A DNA stretch of 64,000 nucleotides, from contig CAMIVR010000007.1 in assembly GCA_946402065.1 (NCBI GenBank), forward strand, positions 1 through 64,000, in the 5' to 3' direction. Shown here in pieces: positions 9,171-18,872 of the stretch. The notes beneath the pieces are model-generated. The model worked only from the letters and a program-made list of their open reading frames with translations, searched no databases and was not told the DNA's origin. The stretch is from an uncultured Brevibacillus sp. GTDB lineage: Bacteria; Bacillota; Bacilli; Brevibacillales; Brevibacillaceae. Each line of letters begins with the position of its first letter. The stretch's first letter is position 1. A program made the position numbers and the translations under genes.

Positions 9171-9224
9171 TTATTTTGACCCTGTCAGGCTTTGCGTAAT
9201 GCTCAGTCGAACAGGGTCAAATAA
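9171..9224. repeat. Inverted repeat upstream of the spoIIE promoter
   Basis: TTATTTTGACCCTGT pairs with ACAGGGTCAAATAA across a 25-nt spacer, with one bulged T. It lies between the large hairpin and the spoIIE promoter and has no trailing T run, so it is not an ordinary terminator. Confidence 0.6.
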
Positions 9225-9292
9225 TTTGTCGGACGATTTTTGGAATCATCATCAAGCTTTTGACAAATTTTACAAGTACCACTCCGTATAAT
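9225..9292 (+). promoter_or_regulatory. spoIIE promoter with 21-bp spacer and Spo0A-like boxes
   Basis: TTGACA (9260-9265) and TATAAT (9287-9292) are both perfect but separated by 21 bp instead of 17. This is the hallmark of the B. subtilis spoIIE promoter, which needs phosphorylated Spo0A to work with sigma-A RNA polymerase. Two near-matches to the 0A box TGTCGAA flank or overlap the -35: TTTGTCGGA at about 9226 and, on the other strand, TTTGTCAAA over the -35. Confidence 0.75.
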
Positions 9293-9333
9293 GAGACCTA
9301 CAATCTTAAACATTTAGAACGGGTGGTGCTGAA

Positions 9334-11808
9334 ATGGGTAAAAATCAGGTAATCTCGCAAACGAACGATCAATGGTCAGAGCGCGTAAGTCAACACGTCT
9401 CACAAATGCTTGCTGCGTGGGGGGAACGACTTGCCGCAACAGCACAAAAGTGGCACGTTCTCCCGCTGGTCATGGGCTTTCTAATCGGCAGGGCACTTAT
9501 ACTGGAGGAATTATCCCCATTTATTGTTCCTTATTTTATGGTGATGTACTTCATCAAGGGCGACAGCTTGTTTGCCAGCTCGGTGGCCCTGCTGGCCGGA
9601 GCCTTTACCCATACGGTCCCTGTCGGGCTGGAGGCGGTGCTCAGCATTGCGGTAGCCTACATCGTCTGCAGAGTAGCGGAAAAATTCCGCAGAAAAGATT
9701 TCTCGCTCATGCCGCTCATCGTGCTTGTCACCCTGTTTGCCAGCCATCTGCTGTTTGATGCCATCACCAACCAGGTGACGACGTACAGTCTCGTCATGGT
9801 GGTTGTAGAAGCGATGCTTGCCTTTGTGCTCACCCTGATCTTTACCCAGTCGCTGTCCATCATCCATCTGGCCAAACCGTACGAGCCGTTAAAAAGTGAA
9901 GAAATCATTTGCCTGGTGATTTTGCTCGCTTCCCTCATGACCGGAACCGTCGGCTGGATGATTCAGGGAATTTCCATGGAACACGTGCTGTCACGCTATC
10001 TGCTGCTGCTGTTCGCATTTTGTGGAGGGGGTACGGTAGGGGCGGCGGTAGGGGTTGTGACGGGGTTGATATTAAGCTTGGCGAACGTAAGTGCCTTGCA
10101 GCAAATCAATTTGCTCGCCTTTTCCGGATTGCTTGCCGGCCTTTTAAAAGAAGGCGGAAAGATCGGCGTATCTGCCGGATTGGTGATCGGTACGGCGATT
10201 CTCGCGATATACGGCGGCGCAAACGATGTTTTGTACACGTCATTGATTGAGACGAGTCTTGCCATTGTATTCTTTATTCTGACGCCGGCAGCAATATGGA
10301 AGAAAATATCCCGGTTTATCCCTGGTACGCCGGAAAACCAGCAATCACATCAAGAGTATATGCGGCAGGTCCGCGATGTCACAGCGGGCAAAATCAGGCA
10401 GTTTTCCGAGCTGTTTACGCAGCTTTCCCGCAGCTTTGCGCAAACGGCAGAAGCGGAAGCCAACGATCGGCAAATCGATCTGTTCCTGAGCAATATCACG
10501 GAGTTCACTTGCCAAAAATGCTGGAAAAAGGAACAGTGCTGGGAGCGCGAAACACAGGCAACCTATGACGCGATGCGGGCCATGTCTGAGCTGGTACATC
10601 AAATCGGCACGCTGCAAGGGCAGCAGCTCCCCCGCGATTGGGAGCGGAAATGCGTCAAGTCGGAAAAAGTCATGTCCTTAATGGAGCAGGAATACGAGCG
10701 CTACGTCGAGTACACGCACCTGAAAAAACAGGTGCACGAAAGCCGCAAGCTGGTAGCCGATCAGCTATCCGGCGTATCGCGGGTGATGAGTGATTTTGCC
10801 CAGGAAATCCAGCGCGAAGGGATTGAGCTTTCGCTGCAGGAAAAGCAGGTATCGACCGCCTTGGAAGGGATGGGCTTGGCCATCCGCCGCGTGGAAATAC
10901 ACAGTCTCGAAGAAGGGAAGGTGGACATCGAGATCAGCCAGCCGACGTGCTACGGGCGTGACGAATGCGCCAAAATCGTCGCGCCCATGCTATCCGAAAT
11001 ACTCGGCGAAAACATCGTCGTCCGGGAACGCCATTGCGAAGCGTACAAGGATGGGAGTTGCCGGATGTGCCTCGGCTCTGCCAAAAACTTTGAGCTCGAT
11101 ATCGGTGTGGCCGGGGCGGCGAAAGGCGGCAAGCTGCTGTCCGGAGACAGCTTTAAAACGATGGAGCTGGGCAACGGCAAGATGGCGCTCGCGATCAGTG
11201 ACGGCATGGGTAATGGTGAGAGGGCCTACCTGGAAAGCCAATCGGCGCTCGATATGCTGCAGCAGCTGTTAAAGTCAGGAATCGATGAAAAGCTCTCCAT
11301 TAAAACAGTCAATTCCGTGCTGGCACTGCGATCGACTGACGAAATGTTTGCGACCGTCGACCTGGCTCTGATCGACTTGCAAACAGCCCATACGCGGTTT
11401 GTCAAAATTGGCTCAACGCCGAGCTTTATCAAGAGAGGAGCGGATGTCTTTACCGTAACGGCAAATAACCTGCCGGCAGGCATTTTAGATGAAATCGAGG
11501 TGGATATCGTCTCGCGAACACTCAAACCGGGTGATTTGCTCGTCATGATGTCGGACGGCATCTATGAAGCGCCGCGCCACATCGAGAACAGGCAGATGTG
11601 GATGAAACGGCTCATCTCGGAGATGGCGACGGATGACCCGCAGGAAGTGGCCGACTTGCTGCTGGAAAGAGTCATTCGCCAGCATTCCGGCAACATCGTC
11701 GACGACATGACTGTGCTGGTTGCGAGAATAGACCGCTTTGTGCCGCAGTGGTCGGCGATTCATGTGCAGGGAATGGAGCGCATCGAGCGGCCGCGCATTG
11801 TCAGTTGA
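9334..11808 (+). CDS. spoIIE: Stage II sporulation protein E, PP2C phosphatase
   Basis: A bifunctional sporulation protein that dephosphorylates SpoIIAA to release sigma-F in the forespore and associates with FtsZ at the polar septum. Its 824 residues match the family length: about ten N-terminal membrane helices (45-330), a central FtsZ-interaction and oligomerisation region with a Cys-rich patch (CQKCWKKEQCW), and a C-terminal PP2C domain (about 590-800; ISDGMGNGERA, MMSDGIYEAP). ATG 9334 has GGGTGGTG upstream. It sits between yabR and yabS as in Bacillus, behind a Spo0A-type promoter. Confidence 0.97.
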   Translation: MGKNQVISQTNDQWSERVSQHVSQMLAAWGERLAATAQKWHVLPLVMGFLIGRALILEELSPFIVPYFMVMYFIKGDSLFASSVALLAGAFTHTVPVGLEAVLSIAVAYIVCRVAEKFRRKDFSLMPLIVLVTLFASHLLFDAITNQVTTYSLVMVVVEAMLAFVLTLIFTQSLSIIHLAKPYEPLKSEEIICLVILLASLMTGTVGWMIQGISMEHVLSRYLLLLFAFCGGGTVGAAVGVVTGLILSLANVSALQQINLLAFSGLLAGLLKEGGKIGVSAGLVIGTAILAIYGGANDVLYTSLIETSLAIVFFILTPAAIWKKISRFIPGTPENQQSHQEYMRQVRDVTAGKIRQFSELFTQLSRSFAQTAEAEANDRQIDLFLSNITEFTCQKCWKKEQCWERETQATYDAMRAMSELVHQIGTLQGQQLPRDWERKCVKSEKVMSLMEQEYERYVEYTHLKKQVHESRKLVADQLSGVSRVMSDFAQEIQREGIELSLQEKQVSTALEGMGLAIRRVEIHSLEEGKVDIEISQPTCYGRDECAKIVAPMLSEILGENIVVRERHCEAYKDGSCRMCLGSAKNFELDIGVAGAAKGGKLLSGDSFKTMELGNGKMALAISDGMGNGERAYLESQSALDMLQQLLKSGIDEKLSIKTVNSVLALRSTDEMFATVDLALIDLQTAHTRFVKIGSTPSFIKRGADVFTVTANNLPAGILDEIEVDIVSRTLKPGDLLVMMSDGIYEAPRHIENRQMWMKRLISEMATDDPQEVADLLLERVIRQHSGNIVDDMTVLVARIDRFVPQWSAIHVQGMERIERPRIVS

Positions 11809-11837
11809 GCTTTGCAAAAAGGTATGATTTACCAGTA

Positions 11838-11885
11838 CCCCGTCGATACTGATAGAAAAGCTAGAAAAAATAGTAGACGGGGAGG
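11838..11885 (+). promoter_or_regulatory. Hairpin that partly covers the yabS ribosome binding site
   Basis: CCCCGTC (11838-11844) pairs perfectly with GACGGGG (11876-11882). The right arm runs into the Shine-Dalgarno GGGGAGG (11879-11885), which lies 9 nt before the yabS ATG. If transcribed, the stem could limit ribosome access. Whether this is regulatory is inference. Confidence 0.4.
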
Positions 11886-11894
11886 TTTCCCAGA

Positions 11895-12668
11895 ATGACA
11901 AAGGCAGCAAAATTAAAACAAATTTTGGTAGTGACCGACGGGTGCTCCAACGTGGGGATAAGTCCGGTGGCTGCGGCCACGCTTGCTCGAGAGCATGGGA
12001 TAACAGTGAATGTGATCGGTGTCGTTGACCGTCAGGAGATGAACGAGCAAGGCGAAAAGGAAATCCGTGACATTGCCGAAGCAGGTGGTGGTTTAAGTGA
12101 CATCGTCTATCCGGCACAGCTTACCCAGACAGTCCAGATGCTTACCCGGAAGGCGATGACGAGAACGATTCATCAAGTGGTGAACAAAGAGCTGAAAGAT
12201 ATTTTAGGCGAAATGCCGATGGAGGGTTTGCCCCCGGAAAAGAGAATGCAGGTAGCCGGCATGGTGGATGAATTAGGTGAACAGAGCCACTTGGAGGTGG
12301 TCATGCTCGTCGATACGTCAGGCAGCATGAAGCCGAAAATGTCCGCTGTGCAGCAGTCGATCCACGATTTTAGCATCAGCTTGCGTTCGCGCAGCGGCAC
12401 GAGCAGGATGGCCGTCTGTTCATTTCCTGGGAAAGAAAAACAAAATATAGAGGTACGTATCCCGTGGACGGATAAAGTAGAGCAAGCGCATCAGCTTACG
12501 ACCGGGCTGACGATGAGCGGGGTAACACCAACCGGCCCGGCAATCGTAGAGGCGATTGCTCTGTTTGAACAAATTCCGGCAGCTCCTGTAATGGACGAAC
12601 GCTACTACGGCACTGACAGAGCAGATGACAACGGTAGCGGCGGATTCTTACAAGACCATGTCTTCTAA
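11895..12668 (+). CDS. yabS: von Willebrand factor A domain protein, YabS-like
   Basis: A protein of 257 residues whose second half is a vWA domain with an intact MIDAS start (VDTSGSM, about residue 140) and a downstream threonine segment (TGLTMSGVTPTGPA). The first about 70 residues look like the tail of another Rossmann-type vWA fold (ILVVTDGCSNVG). B. subtilis YabS is a sporulation-time vWA protein at the same place. Its overlap with the downstream kinase gene suggests the two act together, perhaps as scaffold and kinase. The biochemical role is unknown. Confidence 0.8.
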   Translation: MTKAAKLKQILVVTDGCSNVGISPVAAATLAREHGITVNVIGVVDRQEMNEQGEKEIRDIAEAGGGLSDIVYPAQLTQTVQMLTRKAMTRTIHQVVNKELKDILGEMPMEGLPPEKRMQVAGMVDELGEQSHLEVVMLVDTSGSMKPKMSAVQQSIHDFSISLRSRSGTSRMAVCSFPGKEKQNIEVRIPWTDKVEQAHQLTTGLTMSGVTPTGPAIVEAIALFEQIPAAPVMDERYYGTDRADDNGSGGFLQDHVF

Positions 12669-13581
12669 TATAGTTTTCCCTGCTGTTCCTCAACAGTTTC
12701 GGGGAAAATGGAACAAAAAAACGTACAGCGTACTACGGGAACTGGGAAGAGGAGCGAATGGAGTTGTCTATCTGGTCTCGCGCAACGGCTCCAGAGAAGC
12801 GGTAAAGGTGGGGATCGACCCGATTGACTTGCTGATGGAAGTCAACATGTTGAAAAGTGCCCAAAAGCACAAGGAAAATGTCGTTGGTCCGCTGCTGTGC
12901 GATGTCGATGATCTCGAAGCAGGCGGACGTACATATACATTTTACAGTATGGAGTATTTGGAGGGAGCGCGACTCGATCAGCATATCGAATCGGCTGGCA
13001 GCGATTGGATTCCGATCGTGTTGATTCAGCTGCTCTCCCGGCTGGAAGCTCTGCACGCACAGGGATGGGTTTTCGGCGATTTGAAGCCGGAAAACATCAT
13101 GGTCACAAAAAAGGAGAAAAAGCTGCGCTTAATCGACTTTGGCGGAGTGACAAGGATTGGCAATGCGGTCCGGCAGTTTACGGACGATTACGATCGGGCG
13201 AGCTGGCAGGCCGGCGATCGCCGGGCCGATGTCCGCTATGATCTGTTTGCGGTTGCCATGATCATGCTCCGCCTGCAGCTTGGCAAGGAGGAATGGAAAA
13301 GAATCAAGCAAGTGTCACGCCATGTCAACTCGCTCTGTGATATAATCAAGGCGAGCGAGCGGCTTTTCAAATACCGGGTTTTTCTCATCAGGGCGCTGAC
13401 GGGACAGTATCCATCGGCGTCGATGATGAAAGCGGAATTAATGGCACTGCTGCGTCAGCGGCAGAGCGAAAAACAGCCGCCAGGAAAACAGGGGAAAAAC
13501 AGCGCAGGAAAATGGTTGGGCGGAGCATTTGTCGCCTCCCTTCTGCTGCTTGCCTACTCGCTGTACATTGCGTGGATGTGA
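12658..13581 (+). CDS. yabT: Hanks-type serine/threonine kinase, YabT-like, membrane-anchored
   Basis: A eukaryotic-type protein kinase of about 307 residues. Visible elements are the Gly-rich loop (LGRGANGVVYLV), a candidate ATP-binding Lys (EAVKVG), a catalytic loop that reads FGDLKPEN rather than HRDLKPEN (a non-RD kinase), and DFG (LIDFGGV). A C-terminal membrane anchor spans about residues 285-304. B. subtilis YabT is a DNA-activated forespore kinase that phosphorylates RecA. The start is uncertain: ATG 12625 and ATG 12658 are both in frame, overlap yabS and have weak ribosome binding sites. Confidence 0.82.
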   Translation: MSSNIVFPAVPQQFRGKWNKKTYSVLRELGRGANGVVYLVSRNGSREAVKVGIDPIDLLMEVNMLKSAQKHKENVVGPLLCDVDDLEAGGRTYTFYSMEYLEGARLDQHIESAGSDWIPIVLIQLLSRLEALHAQGWVFGDLKPENIMVTKKEKKLRLIDFGGVTRIGNAVRQFTDDYDRASWQAGDRRADVRYDLFAVAMIMLRLQLGKEEWKRIKQVSRHVNSLCDIIKASERLFKYRVFLIRALTGQYPSASMMKAELMALLRQRQSEKQPPGKQGKNSAGKWLGGAFVASLLLLAYSLYIAWM

Positions 13582-13590
13582 GGGATTTGG

Positions 13591-14346
13591 ATGACGGTCA
13601 GTGATGATCTCGTAATGGATACATGTCTGTTAGCCGGAGAAACCATGCTGAAAAACGGCGGGGAGACATACCGCGCCGAACAAACAATGGAAATGCTGGC
13701 GGAAGCGGCCGGCATGGAAAGCGTGCACAGCTTTGTCACGCCGACAAGCATAATCTTTTCGTATCGGTGTGAGGACAGAGATCATACCCGGATGATTCGC
13801 ATACATGACCGGACGTTTAATTTGAACAAGGTGACGTTGATTAACGAAGTCTCGCGCCAATATGTTTCCGGTAAAATCACGCTGCAAACAGCGTACCGGC
13901 AATTGTGCGAGATCGATCAAAAACGACCGCTTTACCCTGTGTGGTTGCAGCATTTGGCGGCTGGCTTGGCCAGCGGCTCTTTTGCTATTCTTATGGGCGG
14001 AAATATGTTCGACTTCCTGCCGACAGCGATTGCGGGCATGATGGTCAATCTCGGCTCCTATACATTCCCGGCATTTTTGAACGTGAAGTTTTTTGCCGAT
14101 TTTTTTGCCGCGTTTGTCGGCGGCTTGTTTGTTTTTCTCGTCTTTACATTGTTCCCAAGCCTGCATCTCAATTCGATGATTATCGGAACGATGCTTCCGC
14201 TGTTCCCCGGGGTTGCCATTACGAATTCCTTGCGTGACCTGATGGCTGGAGACTTGATGGCCGGCACGTCACGCGGCGTAGAGGCAATCCTGACCGCATT
14301 GTCGGTAGCGATCGCAACGGCTTTGATACTCTCCTTTACGAGGTGA
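13591..14346 (+). CDS. Threonine/serine exporter-like protein, ThrE N-terminal half (DUF1212)
   Basis: A 251-residue membrane protein with a cytoplasmic N-terminal domain typical of DUF1212/ThrE (ETMLKNGGETYRAEQTM) and about five C-terminal helices. In Corynebacterium ThrE this half is fused to a second module; here the second module is the next gene. The pair is predicted to export small amino acids or related solutes, but the substrate is untested. GAGGGATTTGG precedes the ATG. Confidence 0.82.
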   Translation: MTVSDDLVMDTCLLAGETMLKNGGETYRAEQTMEMLAEAAGMESVHSFVTPTSIIFSYRCEDRDHTRMIRIHDRTFNLNKVTLINEVSRQYVSGKITLQTAYRQLCEIDQKRPLYPVWLQHLAAGLASGSFAILMGGNMFDFLPTAIAGMMVNLGSYTFPAFLNVKFFADFFAAFVGGLFVFLVFTLFPSLHLNSMIIGTMLPLFPGVAITNSLRDLMAGDLMAGTSRGVEAILTALSVAIATALILSFTR

Positions 14347-14352
14347 CCGGCG

Positions 14353-14817
14353 TTGACAACATGGTGGGTTGGTTTGGGGTTTAGTTTATTATCGACAGTT
14401 GCCTATTGTATTTTGTTTAACGTACCGTTGCGGACGCTGTTTGCAGGCGGGATGGTAGGGATGACCGGGTGGATTATTTTTCACCTGCTGCCGTTTGCCG
14501 GAGCGTCACTGACGATTGCTACATTTGCCGCAGCGACATTTGTTTCGCTGTCCAGCCAGTTTTTATCGAAATATTTACGCGTTCCTTCTACGAATTTTAG
14601 CGTTTCGGGAATTATTCCGCTTGTGCCGGGCTCGATTGCCTACCGGTCGATGCTCGCTTTTGTCAATGAGGACCTTCTGCAAGGAATCATGCTATCGGTA
14701 GAGGCGCTGATGAGAGCAGGGTCGATTGCGGCAGGTTTGATTCTGGGAATTTCGATTTTTTCTTTTTGGAAAGGAATAGTGGGTCGGTATGCTCGCAACC
14801 GTGCGAAGGCAAATTGA
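14353..14817 (+). CDS. Threonine/serine exporter-like protein, ThrE C-terminal half (DUF3815)
   Basis: A 154-residue protein with about five membrane helices and the ThrE_2 pattern (PLRTLFAGGMVGMTGWIIF; FSVSGIIPLVPGS). The TTG start at 14353 lies 6 nt after the first exporter gene, with AGGTGA just upstream. It overlaps tilS by 29 nt. It most likely forms a two-component transporter with the preceding product. Confidence 0.8.
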   Translation: MTTWWVGLGFSLLSTVAYCILFNVPLRTLFAGGMVGMTGWIIFHLLPFAGASLTIATFAAATFVSLSSQFLSKYLRVPSTNFSVSGIIPLVPGSIAYRSMLAFVNEDLLQGIMLSVEALMRAGSIAAGLILGISIFSFWKGIVGRYARNRAKAN

Positions 14818-16216
14818 TGAAGAACGGCTTTTTACCCGAGGTGACCGGATCGTCATCGGCGTGTCTGGAGGCACCGACTCCATCGCTCTCTTACATATCC
14901 TCTGGTCGCTAAACGCGATGTATCACTACGGCTGGGAGCTGCATGTCGTCCACCTGAACCATCAGTTTCGCGGTGCGGAGTCCGAGCAGGATGCCGAATA
15001 CGTGCGATCGCTCTGTCAATCGCTCGGGGTGATCGCCCATCTGTATGCCCGGGACGTCAGCGGCTACATGCGCGCAACCGGGTTGGGGGCACAGGAAGCC
15101 AGTCGAAACATTCGCTATCAATTGTATGCAGAAGTGGCCGAACGCATCGGAGCCAACAAGGTCGCATTGGCCCATCACGCCGATGACCAGGTGGAGACGA
15201 TCGTGTTCCGCATGCTGAGAGGGACAGGGCTGCACGGGCTGACAGGGATGCCTTTGCGGCGCTGGCTGGTGGAGCATCGAATTGAAGTCGTCCGTCCACT
15301 TTTAACGGTTTATCGCAGCCAACTGGAGGCATACTGTAAACAGGCAAAATTGTCCCCTCGCGAAGACAGCAGCAACCGTTCGCGAAAGTATGAGCGAAAC
15401 AGGCTGCGCCTTGATGTTTTGCCGCTCTTTGCCGAGGTGAACAGCAAGTACCGCGAGCACATTCTGCAGCTTGCCGACATTGCCCGGATTGACGACGAGT
15501 ATCTGCTCAAGCAAAGCCGTGAACAGCTGGCTGAGTTGATTACGTCACAAAGCGAAGGGCGAATCAGCATCTGCGTGAACAAGTTTCAAAGTTGTGACCT
15601 CGCTTTACAAAGGAGAATGATTACACTAATATTAAGTTATCTGTCAAGTGGAATAGAGTGGTCTTCGCAGCATGTGGAGGCCGTTTTGCACATAATAGAA
15701 GGAGCCAATCCTTCGGCCGTGATACACTTGCCAAAAAAACTCGTCGTACAACGGGTCTACCAGCATATCCACTTCAGCCGAAGCGAGGCTGAACAAGCGG
15801 TGGACTCATATTGTTATGAACTCAACCTACCGGGAACAACATGGATTCCGGAGAGCGGACTGAAGTTCCATACATCGTTGGTCAACTCTCTCCCGCAAGG
15901 CATCACCCTCGCGAAAACAGCGGCGGTGTTCGATGCTGATCAAGTGAAAGACCAGCTTTGGCTGCGTACGCGGAAATCAGGAGATCGAATCTCCTTGCTG
16001 GGAACGAACGGCTCTAAGAAGCTGAAGGACGTGCTGATTGACGCCAAGGTTCCCAAACGCTTGCGAGATGCACTGCCTCTGCTGGTTGTTGGCGAGACTA
16101 TCGTTTGGATACCGGGAGTTCGCAGATCGACGTTTGCCACAGTCAGTGAGCAGACGGAGCGGTTATTGTATGTAGAAGTAGAGTATGGAGAAGAGTGGCG
16201 GGAGGTTTTTGAATGA
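14789..16216 (+). CDS. tilS: tRNA(Ile)-lysidine synthetase TilS
   Basis: This essential enzyme converts C34 of the tRNA-Ile CAU anticodon to lysidine, changing both codon reading and charging. Its 475 residues match long-form TilS. An N-terminal PP-loop ATPase carries the SGGTDS signature (about residue 28). A substrate-binding middle domain and a C-terminal TilS_C domain ([21 protein letters not shown]) follow. It overlaps hpt by four bases (ATGA). The tilS-hpt-ftsH order is conserved across Firmicutes. Confidence 0.96.
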   Translation: MLATVRRQIDEERLFTRGDRIVIGVSGGTDSIALLHILWSLNAMYHYGWELHVVHLNHQFRGAESEQDAEYVRSLCQSLGVIAHLYARDVSGYMRATGLGAQEASRNIRYQLYAEVAERIGANKVALAHHADDQVETIVFRMLRGTGLHGLTGMPLRRWLVEHRIEVVRPLLTVYRSQLEAYCKQAKLSPREDSSNRSRKYERNRLRLDVLPLFAEVNSKYREHILQLADIARIDDEYLLKQSREQLAELITSQSEGRISICVNKFQSCDLALQRRMITLILSYLSSGIEWSSQHVEAVLHIIEGANPSAVIHLPKKLVVQRVYQHIHFSRSEAEQAVDSYCYELNLPGTTWIPESGLKFHTSLVNSLPQGITLAKTAAVFDADQVKDQLWLRTRKSGDRISLLGTNGSKKLKDVLIDAKVPKRLRDALPLLVVGETIVWIPGVRRSTFATVSEQTERLLYVEVEYGEEWREVFE

Positions 16217-16752
16217 AGAGCGACATCGAGAAGATTTTGCTTACGGAAGGGGAAATCGCGGAAAAAGTGAAGGAGCTGGGGGCAACTCTGGCGAATGAAT
16301 ATCGCGAAAAAAATCCGTTGGTCATATGCGTGCTGAAGGGTGCCGTCGTGTTTATGGCTGATTTGATTCGGCAGATGGACATCGATTGTGAAATGGACTT
16401 TATGGCAGTCACCAGCTATGGCGATAGCACAGAGTCGTCCGGTGTGGTTCGAATCCTCAAGGACCTGGACACATCTGTGCAAAATCGGCATGTCCTGATC
16501 GTCGAAGACATCATGGACAGCGGGTTGACGCTCAGCAGACTCGTCGATATGCTTCGCCATCGCGATGCAGCATCGGTCAAGGTCGTTACACTTTTGAACA
16601 AACCGGAGCGGCGCAAAGTCGATATCGTCCCCGACTACAGCGGGTTTACGATACCGGATGAGTTTGTCGTCGGATACGGTCTGGATTACGCTGAACGTTA
16701 TCGCAATCTGCCCTACATCGGGGTATTAAAGCCACAGGTCTATACGAAGTAG
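16213..16752 (+). CDS. hpt: Hypoxanthine phosphoribosyltransferase
   Basis: A purine salvage enzyme converting hypoxanthine (and guanine) plus PRPP to IMP or GMP. Its 179 residues are normal for bacterial HPRT. The PRPP-binding loop [14 protein letters not shown] is intact, and the conserved N-terminal PPi loop segment ([14 protein letters not shown], here [10 protein letters not shown]) is present. It is coupled to tilS by an ATGA overlap. In Bacillus the HprT-TilS complex activates ftsH transcription, which fits the order here. Confidence 0.96.
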   Translation: MKSDIEKILLTEGEIAEKVKELGATLANEYREKNPLVICVLKGAVVFMADLIRQMDIDCEMDFMAVTSYGDSTESSGVVRILKDLDTSVQNRHVLIVEDIMDSGLTLSRLVDMLRHRDAASVKVVTLLNKPERRKVDIVPDYSGFTIPDEFVVGYGLDYAERYRNLPYIGVLKPQVYTK

Positions 16753-16757
16753 TCAGG

Positions 16758-16787
16758 TTGTGAAGAATACACTGCATATGATAAAAT
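16758..16787 (+). promoter_or_regulatory. Candidate ftsH promoter
   Basis: TTGTGA (16758-16763) and TAAAAT (16782-16787) are separated by 18 nt and end 35 nt before the ftsH start codon. Both boxes are imperfect. ftsH has its own promoter in Bacillus. Confidence 0.4.
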
Positions 16788-16822
16788 ATGAAAAGTGTCT
16801 TTTTCGCGAGAGGAGGTAAGGA

Positions 16823-18748
16823 ATGAATCGCTTTTTCCGTAATACCGGGTTCTATCTACTCATTTTCCTTGTCGTGGTTGGGATCGTCAACTTCGTCCTC
16901 TCCGGCACCGACAAGATGACGTCACTTTCTTATCAAGATTTTCGTGTGCAATTGTTGACTGACAACGTATCAGAAGTATCGCTTCGCCCTGAAGGGGGTA
17001 CATATCGCGTCGATGGCAAGCTGAAGAAAGCGGAAGCGGGAAAAGAAGCTTTTTATACCAATATTCCGCTATACGATTCGGATGTTGTTAAATTACTTAA
17101 CGATAAAATCGATGCAAAACTGGTTGCCAAGGTAGAATTTAAGCCGCAAGAAGGCAATAATATCTGGCTTACATTCCTCACCTCGATCATTCCTTTTGTC
17201 ATCATCTTCATCCTCTTCTTCTTCCTGTTGAATCAGGCGCAGGGTGGGGGCAGCCGAGTGATGAACTTCGGCAAGAGCAAGGCGAAGCTGTACAACGATG
17301 AGAAGAAGCGGGTAACATTCGAGGATGTTGCCGGCGCAGACGAAGAGAAGCAAGAGCTGGTTGAGGTTGTAGAATTCCTGAAGGACCCGCGCAAATTCGC
17401 TGCTGTGGGTGCACGCATTCCGAAGGGCGTTCTGCTCGTCGGACCTCCGGGTACAGGGAAAACGCTGTTGGCTCGTGCAGTCGCTGGTGAAGCGGGCGTG
17501 CCGTTCTTCAGTATCTCGGGTTCGGACTTCGTGGAAATGTTCGTCGGGGTAGGGGCATCCCGCGTTCGCGACTTGTTTGAAAATGCGAAGAAAAACGCTC
17601 CGTGCATTATTTTTATCGACGAGATTGACGCTGTCGGCCGTCAGCGCGGCGCAGGTCTGGGCGGCGGTCATGATGAGCGCGAGCAAACGCTGAACCAGTT
17701 GCTCGTCGAGATGGACGGCTTTGGAGCGAATGAAGGGATCATTATCGTGGCGGCGACAAACCGTCCGGATATCCTAGACCCTGCATTGCTGCGTCCTGGT
17801 CGTTTTGACCGTCAGATCACGGTAGACCGTCCGGATGTCAAAGGACGCGAAGCCGTATTGAAAGTACACGCGCGCAACAAACCATTGGGCGACGATCTCG
17901 ATCTCGATATCATCGCACGCCGCACGCCAGGATTTACCGGCGCTGACCTGGAGAACCTGCTGAATGAAGCAGCCCTGCTGACAGCGCGCAAAAATAAAAA
18001 GCAGATCAACATGCTGGAAATTGACGAGGCGATCGACCGCGTCATTGCCGGTCCGGCCAAGAAATCGCGTGTGGTTACAGAAGATGAGCGCCGTTTGGTG
18101 GCCTTCCACGAAGCGGGTCATACGATCATCGGATACCACTTGAAAAATGCCGACATGGTGCATAAAGTAACGATTATTCCACGCGGTCAGGCAGGCGGGT
18201 ACACTGTGATGCTGCCGAGGGAAGACCGTTATTTTGCAACCAAAAACGACTTGCTCGACAAAATTGTCGGATTGCTCGGCGGGCGTGTTGCCGAGGAGCT
18301 TGTGCTGGGCGACATCAGTACAGGAGCACACAACGACTTCCAGCGGGCTACAGCCATTGCCCGCAGCATGATTACGGAATACGGCATGAGCCGTTTGGGA
18401 CCGATGCAGTTTGGCCGTTCACAGGGTCAAGTATTCTTGGGCCGCGATTTCGGTCATGAGCGTAACTACTCGGAACAAATCGCGTATGAGATCGACCAGG
18501 AAATGCAAAAAATCATCAACGAGCAATATGAGCGCTGCAAGGAATTGCTGACGAAATACCGCGATCAGCTTGACCTGCTCGCCAACACCTTGCTGCGAGT
18601 GGAGACGCTTGATGCTGAACAGATCAGACAACTGATCGAAAATGGCAAGCTGGACAAAGAGCCAGAGGGCATGGAAGGCAAAGATGTCGTCGTCAATATC
18701 CAGCCCAAAACGGAAGACAAAGATCACAGCCATGAAAATAAAGAATAG
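16823..18748 (+). CDS. ftsH: ATP-dependent zinc metalloprotease FtsH
   Basis: A hexameric, membrane-anchored AAA+ protease that degrades membrane and regulatory proteins. Its 641 residues have the usual layout: N-terminal helix (about 7-27), external domain, second helix (about 115-138), AAA module with Walker A GPPGTGKT and Walker [10 protein letters not shown], the second region of homology, and an M41 protease domain with HEAGH. The C-terminus is acidic and charged, as in Gram-positives. GAGAGGAGG precedes the ATG. Confidence 0.98.
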   Translation: MNRFFRNTGFYLLIFLVVVGIVNFVLSGTDKMTSLSYQDFRVQLLTDNVSEVSLRPEGGTYRVDGKLKKAEAGKEAFYTNIPLYDSDVVKLLNDKIDAKLVAKVEFKPQEGNNIWLTFLTSIIPFVIIFILFFFLLNQAQGGGSRVMNFGKSKAKLYNDEKKRVTFEDVAGADEEKQELVEVVEFLKDPRKFAAVGARIPKGVLLVGPPGTGKTLLARAVAGEAGVPFFSISGSDFVEMFVGVGASRVRDLFENAKKNAPCIIFIDEIDAVGRQRGAGLGGGHDEREQTLNQLLVEMDGFGANEGIIIVAATNRPDILDPALLRPGRFDRQITVDRPDVKGREAVLKVHARNKPLGDDLDLDIIARRTPGFTGADLENLLNEAALLTARKNKKQINMLEIDEAIDRVIAGPAKKSRVVTEDERRLVAFHEAGHTIIGYHLKNADMVHKVTIIPRGQAGGYTVMLPREDRYFATKNDLLDKIVGLLGGRVAEELVLGDISTGAHNDFQRATAIARSMITEYGMSRLGPMQFGRSQGQVFLGRDFGHERNYSEQIAYEIDQEMQKIINEQYERCKELLTKYRDQLDLLANTLLRVETLDAEQIRQLIENGKLDKEPEGMEGKDVVVNIQPKTEDKDHSHENKE

Positions 18749-18778
18749 GAGCGTCATGGGCGCTCCTGTTAAAAAAGG

Positions 18779-18823
18779 AGCCCCGCCCGGTGCAGCGATA
18801 GCTGGAGCCGGGTGGGCTTTTTC
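18779..18823 (+). terminator. Rho-independent terminator after ftsH
   Basis: AGCCCCGCCCGG pairs with CCGGGTGGGCT with one bulged C, followed by a T run. A smaller stem (GAGCG/CGCTC) lies directly after the ftsH stop. Confidence 0.85.
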
Positions 18824-18872
18824 ATAAGCATGATGGAGCTTGTCGAGGATGTGGAGAGAGGAGAGAAGAGAC

